Shown piece after piece: positions 1 to 6,202 of a DNA stretch of 8,405 nucleotides. Source of the DNA: an uncultured Zetaproteobacteria bacterium (GTDB taxonomy: Bacteria > Pseudomonadota > Zetaproteobacteria > Mariprofundales > Mariprofundaceae); the NCBI GenBank assembly GCA_947311795.1, contig CAMZLX010000115.1:1-8405 (forward strand), in the 5' to 3' direction. The notes under the pieces were generated by a model, which saw only the letters and a list, made by a program, of their open reading frames with translations, had not been told where the DNA came from and ran no database searches. Numbering within the stretch: position 1 is the stretch's first letter; each line of letters opens with the position of its first letter. The translations under genes were made by a program, and so were the position numbers.

Positions 1-266
1 GATGATTTGCGACCCCAAGGAATAAACCACAATAAATAGTCTCTGGGTGGTAAAGCTTTGGCTGTAAAGCGAGATTCTTGATGAATAATGGCGAGTTGCA
101 CATGAATGGGAACACCCCATTTCCTGTACGCATGGCTGGCATAGGCATACCAACTGCTTTTCTCTTCAAATATCTTGCAGCTATTGTCCATATTTTGTGG
201 TGGTTTTTTGGTGCAGCCTACAATAAACAGTAAACTCAATATCAATATATACTTTAGCCACTTCAT
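1..266 (-). CDS. Lipoprotein lytic transglycosylase (SLT/lysozyme-like), 3' end outside window
   Basis: Reading the minus strand from the ATG at 266-264 gives 88 codons that run off the left edge, so the C-terminal part is missing. The N-terminus is a lipoprotein signal: Lys residues, a hydrophobic core and a lipobox IVGC with the lipidated Cys at residue 18. A mature domain follows with a WGVPIHVQLAIIHQESRF segment. The Glu of HQES (residue 64) sits where lytic transglycosylases and goose-type lysozyme-like enzymes carry their catalytic Glu. The following PPR...WFIPWGR stretch matches my memory of a small family of SLT-domain lipoproteins. The inferred role is cleavage of peptidoglycan glycan strands from an outer-membrane anchor facing the periplasm. 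The gene begins 4 bases after the upstream glutathione S-transferase stop and has no clear Shine-Dalgarno, which suggests translational coupling in a two-gene operon. The specific subfamily cannot be fixed from the fragment. Confidence 0.85.
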   Translation of the reverse strand, partial: MKWLKYILILSLLFIVGCTKKPPQNMDNSCKIFEEKSSWYAYASHAYRKWGVPIHVQLAIIHQESRFTAKALPPRDYLLWFIPWGRKS

Positions 267-270
267 AGCG

Positions 271-879
271 CTATTGTGGCATCCAAATGGGTCGTTTGAC
301 CATAATTTCTTCAAACAGTTTACTTTCAAGGTGAAAATTGAGCCAAGCTTGTAGTTTGGGGCAAGGTGCTTGGTCAAACCAAGCTTTATCAACAAAAGCA
401 AACTGGCGCACAAATGGAAATAGGGCGAAGTCAACCAATGTGGGGTGGTTATCCAATAAAAAAGTGTGTTCTTCCAAGTGCGTTTCAAGCTTTTGCAAGA
501 ATCGTTCAGCTTGTTCACGGTAATAGGTTTGCGAATATTCAGGGAAGCGGTCGGCATATTTGTATTTATCCAACCAGCCTTTAAAGGTGGTATCATTTTC
601 ATCAATCAGTGCTAACGCTTGGGTTTGATGCGTTAGCCATCCATTAGGGTCGTGTTGCTTTAATGCCCAAAGCATAATATCCAAGCTTTCATCAATGATT
701 TGTCCGCTTTCCAGTTGTAAAACTGGCACAGTAGCTTTGGGCGAAACAGCCAACATGGCTTGCGGTTTGTTTCTAAGCTCAATTTCTCGATATTCCACAC
801 CTATATCCGCATAAACTAATGCAAGTCTAGCCCGCATGGCATAAGGGCAACGGCGGAATGTATAAAGGAGAGGTTTCAT
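271..879 (-). CDS. Glutathione S-transferase family protein
   Basis: This 202-residue protein has the usual length and two-part layout of cytosolic glutathione S-transferases. Residues 1-75 form a thioredoxin-like N-domain with a redox-type motif RRCPYAMRAR (Cys11, where glutaredoxin-like GSTs carry a catalytic Cys), the cis-proline element TVP (Pro52) and the glutathione gamma-glutamyl binding pair Glu64-Ser65 in DESLDI. Residues from about 90 onward are the all-helical C-domain. From the family, it would bind glutathione and conjugate, reduce or dethiolate substrates in the cytoplasm; the substrate cannot be told. The Cys-type motif suggests thiol transferase or lyase chemistry rather than classical Tyr/Ser GST conjugation. 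The ATG at 879-877 has no good Shine-Dalgarno. It is the first gene of a probable two-gene unit with the transglycosylase, to which I see no functional link. Confidence 0.9.
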   Translation of the reverse strand: MKPLLYTFRRCPYAMRARLALVYADIGVEYREIELRNKPQAMLAVSPKATVPVLQLESGQIIDESLDIMLWALKQHDPNGWLTHQTQALALIDENDTTFKGWLDKYKYADRFPEYSQTYYREQAERFLQKLETHLEEHTFLLDNHPTLVDFALFPFVRQFAFVDKAWFDQAPCPKLQAWLNFHLESKLFEEIMVKRPIWMPQ

Positions 880-888
880 CTTAAGCCA

Positions 889-917
889 GTTCTAAACACA
901 AAGCTTTGATTCTGCAA
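889..917 (-). promoter_or_regulatory. Possible weak sigma70 promoter for the GST gene, with palindrome in spacer
   Basis: On the minus strand, TTGCAG (917-912) and TAGAAC (894-889) are separated by exactly 17 bases, matching the consensus at 4 of 6 positions each. The spacer contains the 10-base perfect palindrome CAAAGCTTTG (899-908). Transcription would begin near 882, only a few bases before the ATG at 879, so the mRNA would be nearly leaderless. That would agree with the missing Shine-Dalgarno. The hexamers are weak and chance matches are easy. Confidence 0.3.
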
Positions 918-930
918 GCATAGTCCCACC

Positions 931-959
931 TTGACACGTTTAAAGCTATCGCCTATAAA
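931..959 (+). promoter_or_regulatory. Near-consensus sigma70 promoter of the large exported protein gene
   Basis: A perfect -35 TTGACA (931-936) and a -10 TATAAA (954-959, 5 of 6) are separated by an optimal 17-base spacer. Transcription should begin near 966, giving a leader of about 20 bases that carries the Shine-Dalgarno. The discriminator is AT-rich, unlike those of the rpsP and tRNA promoters in this window. This looks like a strong promoter; no operator is obvious. Confidence 0.85.
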
Positions 960-973
960 ATAATAGTTGGACT

Positions 974-980
974 AGGAGGT
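974..980 (+). promoter_or_regulatory. Strong Shine-Dalgarno AGGAGGT before a double ATG
   Basis: AGGAGGT is a full complement to the anti-Shine-Dalgarno. Two consecutive ATG codons follow, at 985 and 988. The AGGAGG core lies 5 bases before the first and 8 before the second, so the second may be used as much or more. The protein differs by one Met only. Confidence 0.85.
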
Positions 981-984
981 ATCT

Positions 985-3900
985 ATGATGTTTAAAAAGA
1001 GAATTAGCAATGTCATCAGTATGGTCTTTATGTTTGGTGCATTGGGTATGAGCACTGCACAAGCGGCTATTGAATGGCAGTGGACCAGCCCGACACCACA
1101 AGGAAATACATTGAATGCTGTTGTATATAATGGAACCAATCAATATGTAGCAGTCGGTGATTTTGGCACGGTGATGACGAGCGTGGATAGCTATACATGG
1201 GTTAATGGTGTCTCAGGAACAACCAAAGCACTCAATGATGTGATTTGGAATGGCACTGAATACTTGGCAGTGGGTGATGCAGGCGTGGTGTTGAAAAGTA
1301 CGGATGGATTAACCTGGGTAGCGAGTAATATTAACACAGCACTTCAAGTTGCGGCTGTTGTGTGGGATGGTTCGCAGTATGTTGCTGTTGGGTCACTGGA
1401 TAGGGTTTGGACCAGTGCTGATGGGATAACATGGACAGAAACTAACTTGCCTACTACCAGTGGACTAACTGATATTATTTGGACTGGCGCGCAGTTGGTG
1501 ACTGTTGGAGCATCGGGCACGGTTTATACGAGCCCAAATGGAATGACTTGGACGTTGCAAACAACACCGTCTACGAGTTTGTTTACCGCAGTAGCATGGA
1601 ATGGTGCTTTGTATGTTGCTGTAGGCCTAGGCGGTGCGACTATGAGTAGTCCCGATGGGGTAACATGGACAGATATCGCATGGACAATTTTTAGTACACA
1701 CTTATGGAATATTGCATGGGATGGGACTCAATTTGTAGCAGGAAGCAATGCAGGAAGGTTTTACACCAGTGCCGATGGAAACTGGGGAGCAGCGTTATAC
1801 CTAGCAGGTGATAATACATTTCAGAGTAATGGTATTCACTCTGCTTCAGGGCGTTTGGTTGCCGTTGGTACAGGCGGCCGAGTTTATACAAGTTTGGGTG
1901 CTGCAAGTTGGACACTCAGGGTTTCAGGCTTGAAAGGTGCTGTGGGCAGTATGGCGAATAATGGTACAATTGCAGTGGCATTGTCGGAGACGTGTACGTA
2001 TATGACCTCAGCAGATGCTACGAATTGGATAACTTACCCATCTGCGATGCCTGCATCAAATTTCTGTACTGATATCGTTTGGGCTTCAGGAATCTCAAAA
2101 TTTGTGGCTTTAACAGCTTCGGGTTCAACGGTAGGTAATATTTACTCCAGCGTTGACGGTATCAATTGGGCACTCATTTCAACCACAGGTCCTACAAGAG
2201 CTGCTGCCATGGCATATTCACCTACCACTGGATATGTTGCAGTGGGCACACCAGATTATACCACAGGCCAAATTTGGAGCAGTTCAGACGGTATTACTTG
2301 GACAGTTCAGGCTACGTCTGACCAACTTAATGATGTGGCATGGGTGAATAACCAGTTTATTGCTGTAGGCAATAATGGATCAATATTGACTAGCCCAGAT
2401 GGTACGACATGGACGATACGTGTCTCCGGGGTGACAACCGGGCTTCAAGGTATTGCTGCCAGTGCGACGACTTATGTGGCTTCAGGTCCTTTAAATACTG
2501 TGCTCACAAGCTCAGATTCTGTATCTTGGTTCCCACAATCAACAGGGTTTTCTTCTGCTTCAACGGGTTGGGGGAGTTTGTTTTGGACGGGAAATCAATT
2601 CATTTTGAGTGGTGCGACCAATGGTGATGCCACTTTGGTCAACAGTGTTGATGGTGTTAACTGGGTGAGCAGTAATCTCATTACGAATAACGTTCTGGAT
2701 GCACTGGATATTTTTGCTGGGAAAATGTTGGCTGGGGGTTTATTTGGAACAGTGATTTCAGGGGCAAACATTGATGTGGTTACTACGCCAAGTGCGGGTG
2801 TAACGGAGGTGACGGAAGGAGGAGCAACAGATAGCTTTGATATGGTGCTTGCTTCTGCACCATCGGCTGATGTTACCATTACACTATCCACCAACCCACA
2901 GGTCACATTTTCCCCTACGCAACTGACATTTACACCGCTCAACTGGAATATGGCGCAGACAACAACAGTTACGGCTGTTGATGATGCAGTGTCAGAAGCA
3001 ACAGTTAATATCGTTTTAACGCCAAGCTTGGTTTCTGCGGATACACGTTATCATGGTTATGTGGTATCTGATGTTGCGATAACAGTGTTTGATAATGATA
3101 CACCAGCGGTGAATATTATACAGTCGGGTGGCTCTACTGCGGTGATTGAAGGCGGGGCAACGGACACTTATGATGTTGTGCTGGCGACACTTCCTACGGC
3201 GAATGTGAATGTTGCGATAGCTACAGCTCAAGGTCAGGTATCCACAAGCGTGAACACATTGGTATTTACTTCAGCGAATTGGAATACACCACAAACAGTG
3301 ACTGTGACCGCCATTGATGATGCCGTTGTTGAAGGCGCGCATAGCGATGATATTACGCATACCATTACTTCTGTAGATACAGGTTACGATGGGCTTGCTG
3401 TGCCATTATTAAGTGGGGTTAGTATTGCAGACAATGATGTCGGTAGTGTCACCTTAACGGAATCAGGTGGTTCAACGGATATTGCTGAAGGTGGTTCAAC
3501 GGATAGCTTTGATATTGTATTGGGCTTGCAGCCCAGTGCCAATGTTAGCGTGAGTGTAACAGGTGCTTCAAATCAGTGTACAACGGATAATAACCCAGTG
3601 GTGTTTACGCCTACGAACTGGAATGTTGTGCAAACCGTGGTTGTGACTGCTGTAGATGATGGTGTGGTTGAAGGTAACCATGTGTGCAATATTATAACGG
3701 GGGTGACTTCTTCATCAACAGGTTACCACTTTATTGCAGTGCCTAACGTTAGTGTTAATGTGACAGACAATGATTCGATTGATGTCGTGTTGACAGAAAG
3801 TGCAGGGTCTACTGAAGTGGCAGAAGGTGGAGCAACGGATGCTTATGATGTCGTGCTAAATTCAGAACCACAATTGAATGTCACGATTAACCTGTCACCC

Positions 3901-4248
3901 GATGCGCAGCTATCAACAAACACTGCAGCCTTAACATTTACGCCTGCCAACTGGAATGTTCCGCAAACTGTGGTTGTGACTGCTGTGGATGATAGCGTGG
4001 TTGAAGGTGCTCATGCAGGTGTGGTTTCACATACCATCACCAGTTCTGACCCTGGCTATTCAGGTTTTGTTGTTGCAGATGTGAATGTGAATATTACGGA
4101 TAATGATAGGAGTTCAACTGATGATCCCACTGGTGGTTCAGGAGGTGGCTGTATTGCACCAACCTCATCTTCCATACAGCAAACGATAGTGTTGTTTGGC
4201 ATACTTGTGTCGGGTTGTTTATTGATGCGCAGGCGCAAAGAAATGTAA
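985..4248 (+). CDS. Exported beta-propeller and Calx-beta-like repeat protein with C-terminal sorting signal
   Basis: I do not recognise a named homologue for this 1087-residue protein. Residues 1-27 are a signal peptide (KKR, hydrophobic core, cleavage after AQA). Residues 29-595 hold about 14 propeller-type motifs spaced near 40 residues, of the form W-x-G-x-x-Y-V-A-V-G...TS-x-D-G-x-T-W, recalling BNR/sialidase-like or Ycf48-like propellers. Residues 596-1041 are four Calx-beta-like repeats. Each has an EGG-x-T-D-x-[YF]-D start, an F-T-x-x-N-W-N-x-x-Q-T centre followed by V-T-A-[VI]-D-D, and a DND close. The tail has a Ser/Gly linker, GGSGGGC (1050-1056), a hydrophobic helix (about 1067-1081) and RRRK (1082-1085), the tripartite plan of CTERM-type sorting signals. 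Inference: a secreted, processed surface protein for adhesion or binding, perhaps with calcium. No catalytic motif is evident. Six Cys occur: 337, 361, 865, 901, 1056 and 1078. It is a lone transcription unit with its own promoter and terminator. The chosen start is the first of two ATGs; 988 is equally plausible. Confidence 0.93.
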   Translation: MMFKKRISNVISMVFMFGALGMSTAQAAIEWQWTSPTPQGNTLNAVVYNGTNQYVAVGDFGTVMTSVDSYTWVNGVSGTTKALNDVIWNGTEYLAVGDAGVVLKSTDGLTWVASNINTALQVAAVVWDGSQYVAVGSLDRVWTSADGITWTETNLPTTSGLTDIIWTGAQLVTVGASGTVYTSPNGMTWTLQTTPSTSLFTAVAWNGALYVAVGLGGATMSSPDGVTWTDIAWTIFSTHLWNIAWDGTQFVAGSNAGRFYTSADGNWGAALYLAGDNTFQSNGIHSASGRLVAVGTGGRVYTSLGAASWTLRVSGLKGAVGSMANNGTIAVALSETCTYMTSADATNWITYPSAMPASNFCTDIVWASGISKFVALTASGSTVGNIYSSVDGINWALISTTGPTRAAAMAYSPTTGYVAVGTPDYTTGQIWSSSDGITWTVQATSDQLNDVAWVNNQFIAVGNNGSILTSPDGTTWTIRVSGVTTGLQGIAASATTYVASGPLNTVLTSSDSVSWFPQSTGFSSASTGWGSLFWTGNQFILSGATNGDATLVNSVDGVNWVSSNLITNNVLDALDIFAGKMLAGGLFGTVISGANIDVVTTPSAGVTEVTEGGATDSFDMVLASAPSADVTITLSTNPQVTFSPTQLTFTPLNWNMAQTTTVTAVDDAVSEATVNIVLTPSLVSADTRYHGYVVSDVAITVFDNDTPAVNIIQSGGSTAVIEGGATDTYDVVLATLPTANVNVAIATAQGQVSTSVNTLVFTSANWNTPQTVTVTAIDDAVVEGAHSDDITHTITSVDTGYDGLAVPLLSGVSIADNDVGSVTLTESGGSTDIAEGGSTDSFDIVLGLQPSANVSVSVTGASNQCTTDNNPVVFTPTNWNVVQTVVVTAVDDGVVEGNHVCNIITGVTSSSTGYHFIAVPNVSVNVTDNDSIDVVLTESAGSTEVAEGGATDAYDVVLNSEPQLNVTINLSPDAQLSTNTAALTFTPANWNVPQTVVVTAVDDSVVEGAHAGVVSHTITSSDPGYSGFVVADVNVNITDNDRSSTDDPTGGSGGGCIAPTSSSIQQTIVLFGILVSGCLLMRRRKEM
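1069..2769 (+). repeat. About 14 propeller-blade motifs (protein-level repeats)
   Basis: Residues about 29-595 of the large exported protein repeat a motif of roughly 40 residues. A hydrophobic strand ends in W-[ND]-G, then comes [YF]-V-A-V-G, a short turn, a strand such as G-x-V-x-T-S, and D-G-x-T-W. I count 14 copies by eye; numbers 6-9 and 12-14 are degenerate. At DNA level the copies are diverged. Fourteen is twice seven, compatible with two seven-bladed propellers, but the blade count is an inference. Confidence 0.75.
2770..4107 (+). repeat. Four tandem Calx-beta-like repeats of 111-112 codons
   Basis: Repeats begin near residues 596, 708, 820 and 931 (nucleotides 2770, 3106, 3442 and 3775). 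Each ends with D-N-D before the next starts. Repeats 3 and 4 still share near-identical DNA in register 333 bases apart: 3631-3675 and 3964-4008 differ at only 4 of 45 bases. Repeat 1 is the most diverged and lacks the V-V-E-G-x-H segment. Calx-beta domains often bind calcium; whether these do is unproven. Confidence 0.85.
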
Positions 4249-4269
4249 CTTTAAACAAGAAAAAGGTAT

Positions 4270-4305
4270 GCAAAAGGAGAAGTTATTTGGCTTCTCCTTT
4301 TTTGC
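4270..4305 (+). terminator. Rho-independent terminator after the large exported protein gene
   Basis: AAAAGGAGAAG (4272-4282) pairs perfectly with CTTCTCCTTTT (4291-4301) around an 8-base loop. The run of six T residues (4298-4303) forms the U-tract and the preceding A-tract pairs with it. It ends the single-gene unit and separates it from cmoA. No gene converges on it from the right, so the A-rich left arm need not mean bidirectional use. Confidence 0.9.
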
Positions 4306-4364
4306 ATTTGGTAAATATAGGTTTGTTATCTGTTTTTTGTTTTTTGTCAGGTTAAAGTAGCGGC

Positions 4365-5096
4365 ATGAGCCAAGTTGCTAAGGATATATTGTTTACGCAA
4401 AAGGTCGGTGACCCTTTCACTTTTGATGCAGATGTGTCGAAGGTGTTTGAAGACATGATTCAACGGTCTGTGCCCGGATATGGCTTGACGTTGCAAATGA
4501 TTTCAGTGATTGCGGGTTTGTATGCACAAGAAAACAGTAAACTCTACGATTTGGGTTGCTCTTTGGGGGCATCCACACTGGCTTTAGCGCATGGTGTTAA
4601 GGTGCAAGGTTGCGAAATTGTTGGCGTGGATAATTCGCAAGCCATGCTTGAGAGGTGCACAAAGAATGTCTTGCAAAGTCCTGTGTCTGTTATCTTGCAG
4701 CAGGATGATATTCAAAATATCAAGCTTGAAGATGCATCGGTTGTGGTGCTGAACTTCACCTTACAATTTATTGCCAAAGAAGAACGTTTGGTTTTGCTCA
4801 AACGAATCTATGCAGGTATGCGGCATGGTGGGGTGTTAATCTTATCGGAAAAGGTAAGTTTTTCGGATGAGTGTGAGCAAGAAAACCACATTGTTTTGCA
4901 TGAAGCATTCAAAAAAGCGCAAGGGTATTCAGAGCTTGAAGTGAGCCGAAAACGCCAATCGTTAGAAAATGTGTTGATACCTGAACCTATTTCAGCGCAT
5001 CATGCGCGCTTGCAAGCTTCGGGATTTGAACAATCACAAACATGGTTTCAATGTTTTAACTTTGTATCTATGTTGGCGTATAAGATTGAAAAATAA
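4365..5096 (+). CDS. cmoA: Carboxy-S-adenosyl-L-methionine synthase
   Basis: CmoA converts S-adenosylmethionine and prephenate into carboxy-SAM. CmoB then uses carboxy-SAM to turn 5-hydroxyuridine at tRNA wobble position 34 into 5-oxyacetyluridine, widening codon reading. The 243-residue protein has near-normal length and follows the E. coli enzyme along its whole course by memory: FEDMIQRSVPGY (28-39), the SAM-binding YDLGCSLGAST (61-71), the acidic VDNSQAML (88-95), VVLNFTLQF (127-135), GYSELEVSRKR, HHARL (Arg215, in the region that binds the carboxylate in E. coli) and WFQCFNF near the end. The ATG at 4365 is preceded by a T-rich 60-base stretch after the terminator. I see neither a strong Shine-Dalgarno nor a convincing promoter there. 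cmoB, often adjacent in gammaproteobacteria, is not in this window; cysE follows after 20 bases. Confidence 0.96.
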   Translation: MSQVAKDILFTQKVGDPFTFDADVSKVFEDMIQRSVPGYGLTLQMISVIAGLYAQENSKLYDLGCSLGASTLALAHGVKVQGCEIVGVDNSQAMLERCTKNVLQSPVSVILQQDDIQNIKLEDASVVVLNFTLQFIAKEERLVLLKRIYAGMRHGGVLILSEKVSFSDECEQENHIVLHEAFKKAQGYSELEVSRKRQSLENVLIPEPISAHHARLQASGFEQSQTWFQCFNFVSMLAYKIEK

Positions 5097-5116
5097 GATA
5101 AAATCATGGTGAGGTT

Positions 5117-5869
5117 ATGATAAAAGGAATCAGAGAAGACATTCAAACAGCATTTGAGCGTGACCCTGCAGCATGTTCTGTTTGGACTGTTTTGACCTGC
5201 TACCCAGGGCTTCATGCCATCTGGTTCTATCGCCTTGCCAATGGAATTTGGAAAATAAAACTGCATTGGATTGCGCGGTTTATCATGCATCTTGCGCGTT
5301 GGTTAACGGGTATTGAAATTCATCCGGGGGCAACCATTGGTCGCCGTTTCTTCATTGACCATGGTATGGGCATTGTGATTGGTGAAACCACTGAAATTGC
5401 TGATGACGTTACCCTTTATCATGGGGTAACCCTTGGTGGTACGACTTGGGTGGCTGAAAAGCGGCATCCCACCTTAGAAAAAGGTGTGGTGATTGGTGCG
5501 GGTGCAAAAATCTTGGGCCCAATTACCATTGGTGAACAATCTCGCGTGGGTTCAAACTCTGTGGTGCTTAAAGATGTGCCTGCGCATAGCACGGTGGTGG
5601 GTATTCCCGGCTCGGTAGTGGGTAAAACCGATACCATGCTTGAAGATGGTAAAATCAACCTTGACCATCATTTGATGCCCAACCCTGTAGCGGAAGCGAT
5701 TAAACATGTGTTGCAGATGATGGATGATGTGAATACGCGGGTGGATAATATTCAAACAACCACAGACAAATGCAGCATCAAAGAGCCGCAACAAGAGAAA
5801 GATATTGTGGCAGACATGAAAAAAGAACACGATAAAATTCAAAAATTTCTGGATGGTGAAGGCATTTGA
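5117..5869 (+). CDS. cysE: Serine O-acetyltransferase
   Basis: CysE makes O-acetylserine from serine and acetyl-CoA, the first committed step of cysteine synthesis in the cytoplasm. Residues 1-65 are the helical N-domain (DPAACSVW, PGLHAIWFYRLA). Residues about 66-170 form the left-handed beta helix of hexapeptide repeats, with the Asp81-His82 pair in FFIDHGMGIVIGET, GVTLGGT, His117 in KRHPT, and VPAHSTVVGIPG. Glu67 replaces the Asp (Asp143) of the E. coli enzyme, as in the shorter EpsC-type enzymes such as that of Bacillus. A tail of about 80 residues follows and ends in GEGI; a C-terminal Ile is what inserts into the CysK active site in the cysteine synthase complex. An in-frame TAA at 5099 rules out an earlier start. 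The Shine-Dalgarno GGTGAGG (5108-5114) is unusually close to the ATG. It probably shares a transcript with cmoA. Confidence 0.97.
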   Translation: MIKGIREDIQTAFERDPAACSVWTVLTCYPGLHAIWFYRLANGIWKIKLHWIARFIMHLARWLTGIEIHPGATIGRRFFIDHGMGIVIGETTEIADDVTLYHGVTLGGTTWVAEKRHPTLEKGVVIGAGAKILGPITIGEQSRVGSNSVVLKDVPAHSTVVGIPGSVVGKTDTMLEDGKINLDHHLMPNPVAEAIKHVLQMMDDVNTRVDNIQTTTDKCSIKEPQQEKDIVADMKKEHDKIQKFLDGEGI

Positions 5870-5902
5870 TTCGACTTGGTTTGAGATATTTTAAATTGAC
5901 TG

Positions 5903-5930
5903 ATGACATTACAAATCTTGACGCTAAAGT
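5903..5930 (+). promoter_or_regulatory. rpsP operon promoter with GC-rich discriminator
   Basis: ATGACA (5903-5908, 5 of 6) and TAAAGT (5925-5930, 4 of 6) are separated by 16 bases and followed at once by GCGCC. The same layout precedes tRNA-Glu in this window. GC-rich discriminators with 16-base spacers are typical of stable RNA and ribosomal promoters under ppGpp control. Transcription from about 5937 leaves a leader of roughly 23 bases containing CGGAGGT (5944-5950). I see no terminator between cysE and this promoter, so some read-through is possible. Confidence 0.7.
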
Positions 5931-5959
5931 GCGCCATCCTTATCGGAGGTATTAGTTAC

Positions 5960-6202
5960 ATGGCAACAGTTATTCGCTTACAACGTGGTGGACGCAAGAA
6001 ACGTCCTTTTTATGCAGTGGTCGTAATGGACTCACGCAATCGTCGCGATGGTGCATTCATTGAGAAAGTAGGGTATTTTGACCCTTGTAAAGATCCAGAA
6101 GTGATTGAATTGGATATGGAAGCAATCAACAAGTGGACAGGCACAGGTGCGCAAGTATCTGACCGCGTCGCATATCTAATCAAACAATCTTCTAAAGCTT
6201 AA
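5960..6202 (+). CDS. rpsP: 30S ribosomal protein S16
   Basis: This is an 80-residue protein, the normal size for S16, beginning MATVIRLQRGGRKKRPFYAV and carrying DSRNRRDGAFIEKVGYFDP, both hallmarks of the family. S16 binds 16S rRNA early in assembly of the small subunit. The ATG at 5960 is chosen because it lies 9 bases after a strong CGGAGGT and begins the conserved sequence. The frame stays open upstream to an ATG at 5903, but that start would lie inside the predicted promoter and add residues foreign to S16. It heads the rpsP-rimM-trmD-pdxJ cluster; its TAA abuts the rimM start codon. Confidence 0.98.
   Translation: MATVIRLQRGGRKKRPFYAVVVMDSRNRRDGAFIEKVGYFDPCKDPEVIELDMEAINKWTGTGAQVSDRVAYLIKQSSKA

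Noticed and set aside
2595..2942. 115-codon open frame on the minus strand inside the large exported protein gene
   Set aside because: It is opposite a clear coding repeat region, Ser/Val/Thr-rich as expected for the complement of such codons, and has no start signals or family motifs.
2770..4107. Regular repeats that might suggest a CRISPR or a non-coding tandem array
   Set aside because: The period is 333-336 bases and follows codons of one intact reading frame; there are no short identical repeats with unique spacers.
4306..4364. Promoter for cmoA, with TAAAGT at 4353-4358
   Set aside because: No -35 match exists at 15-19 bases upstream, and transcription would begin almost on the ATG. 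A promoter must exist after the terminator, but I cannot place it.
5870..5902. Terminator between cysE and rpsP
   Set aside because: The stretch is AT-rich but forms no stem of note followed by T residues.
5903..5959. Longer start for rpsP at ATG 5903
   Set aside because: It would place the start within the predicted promoter, lacks a Shine-Dalgarno and adds 19 residues absent from S16. The ATG at 5960 has a strong Shine-Dalgarno and the conserved N-terminus.
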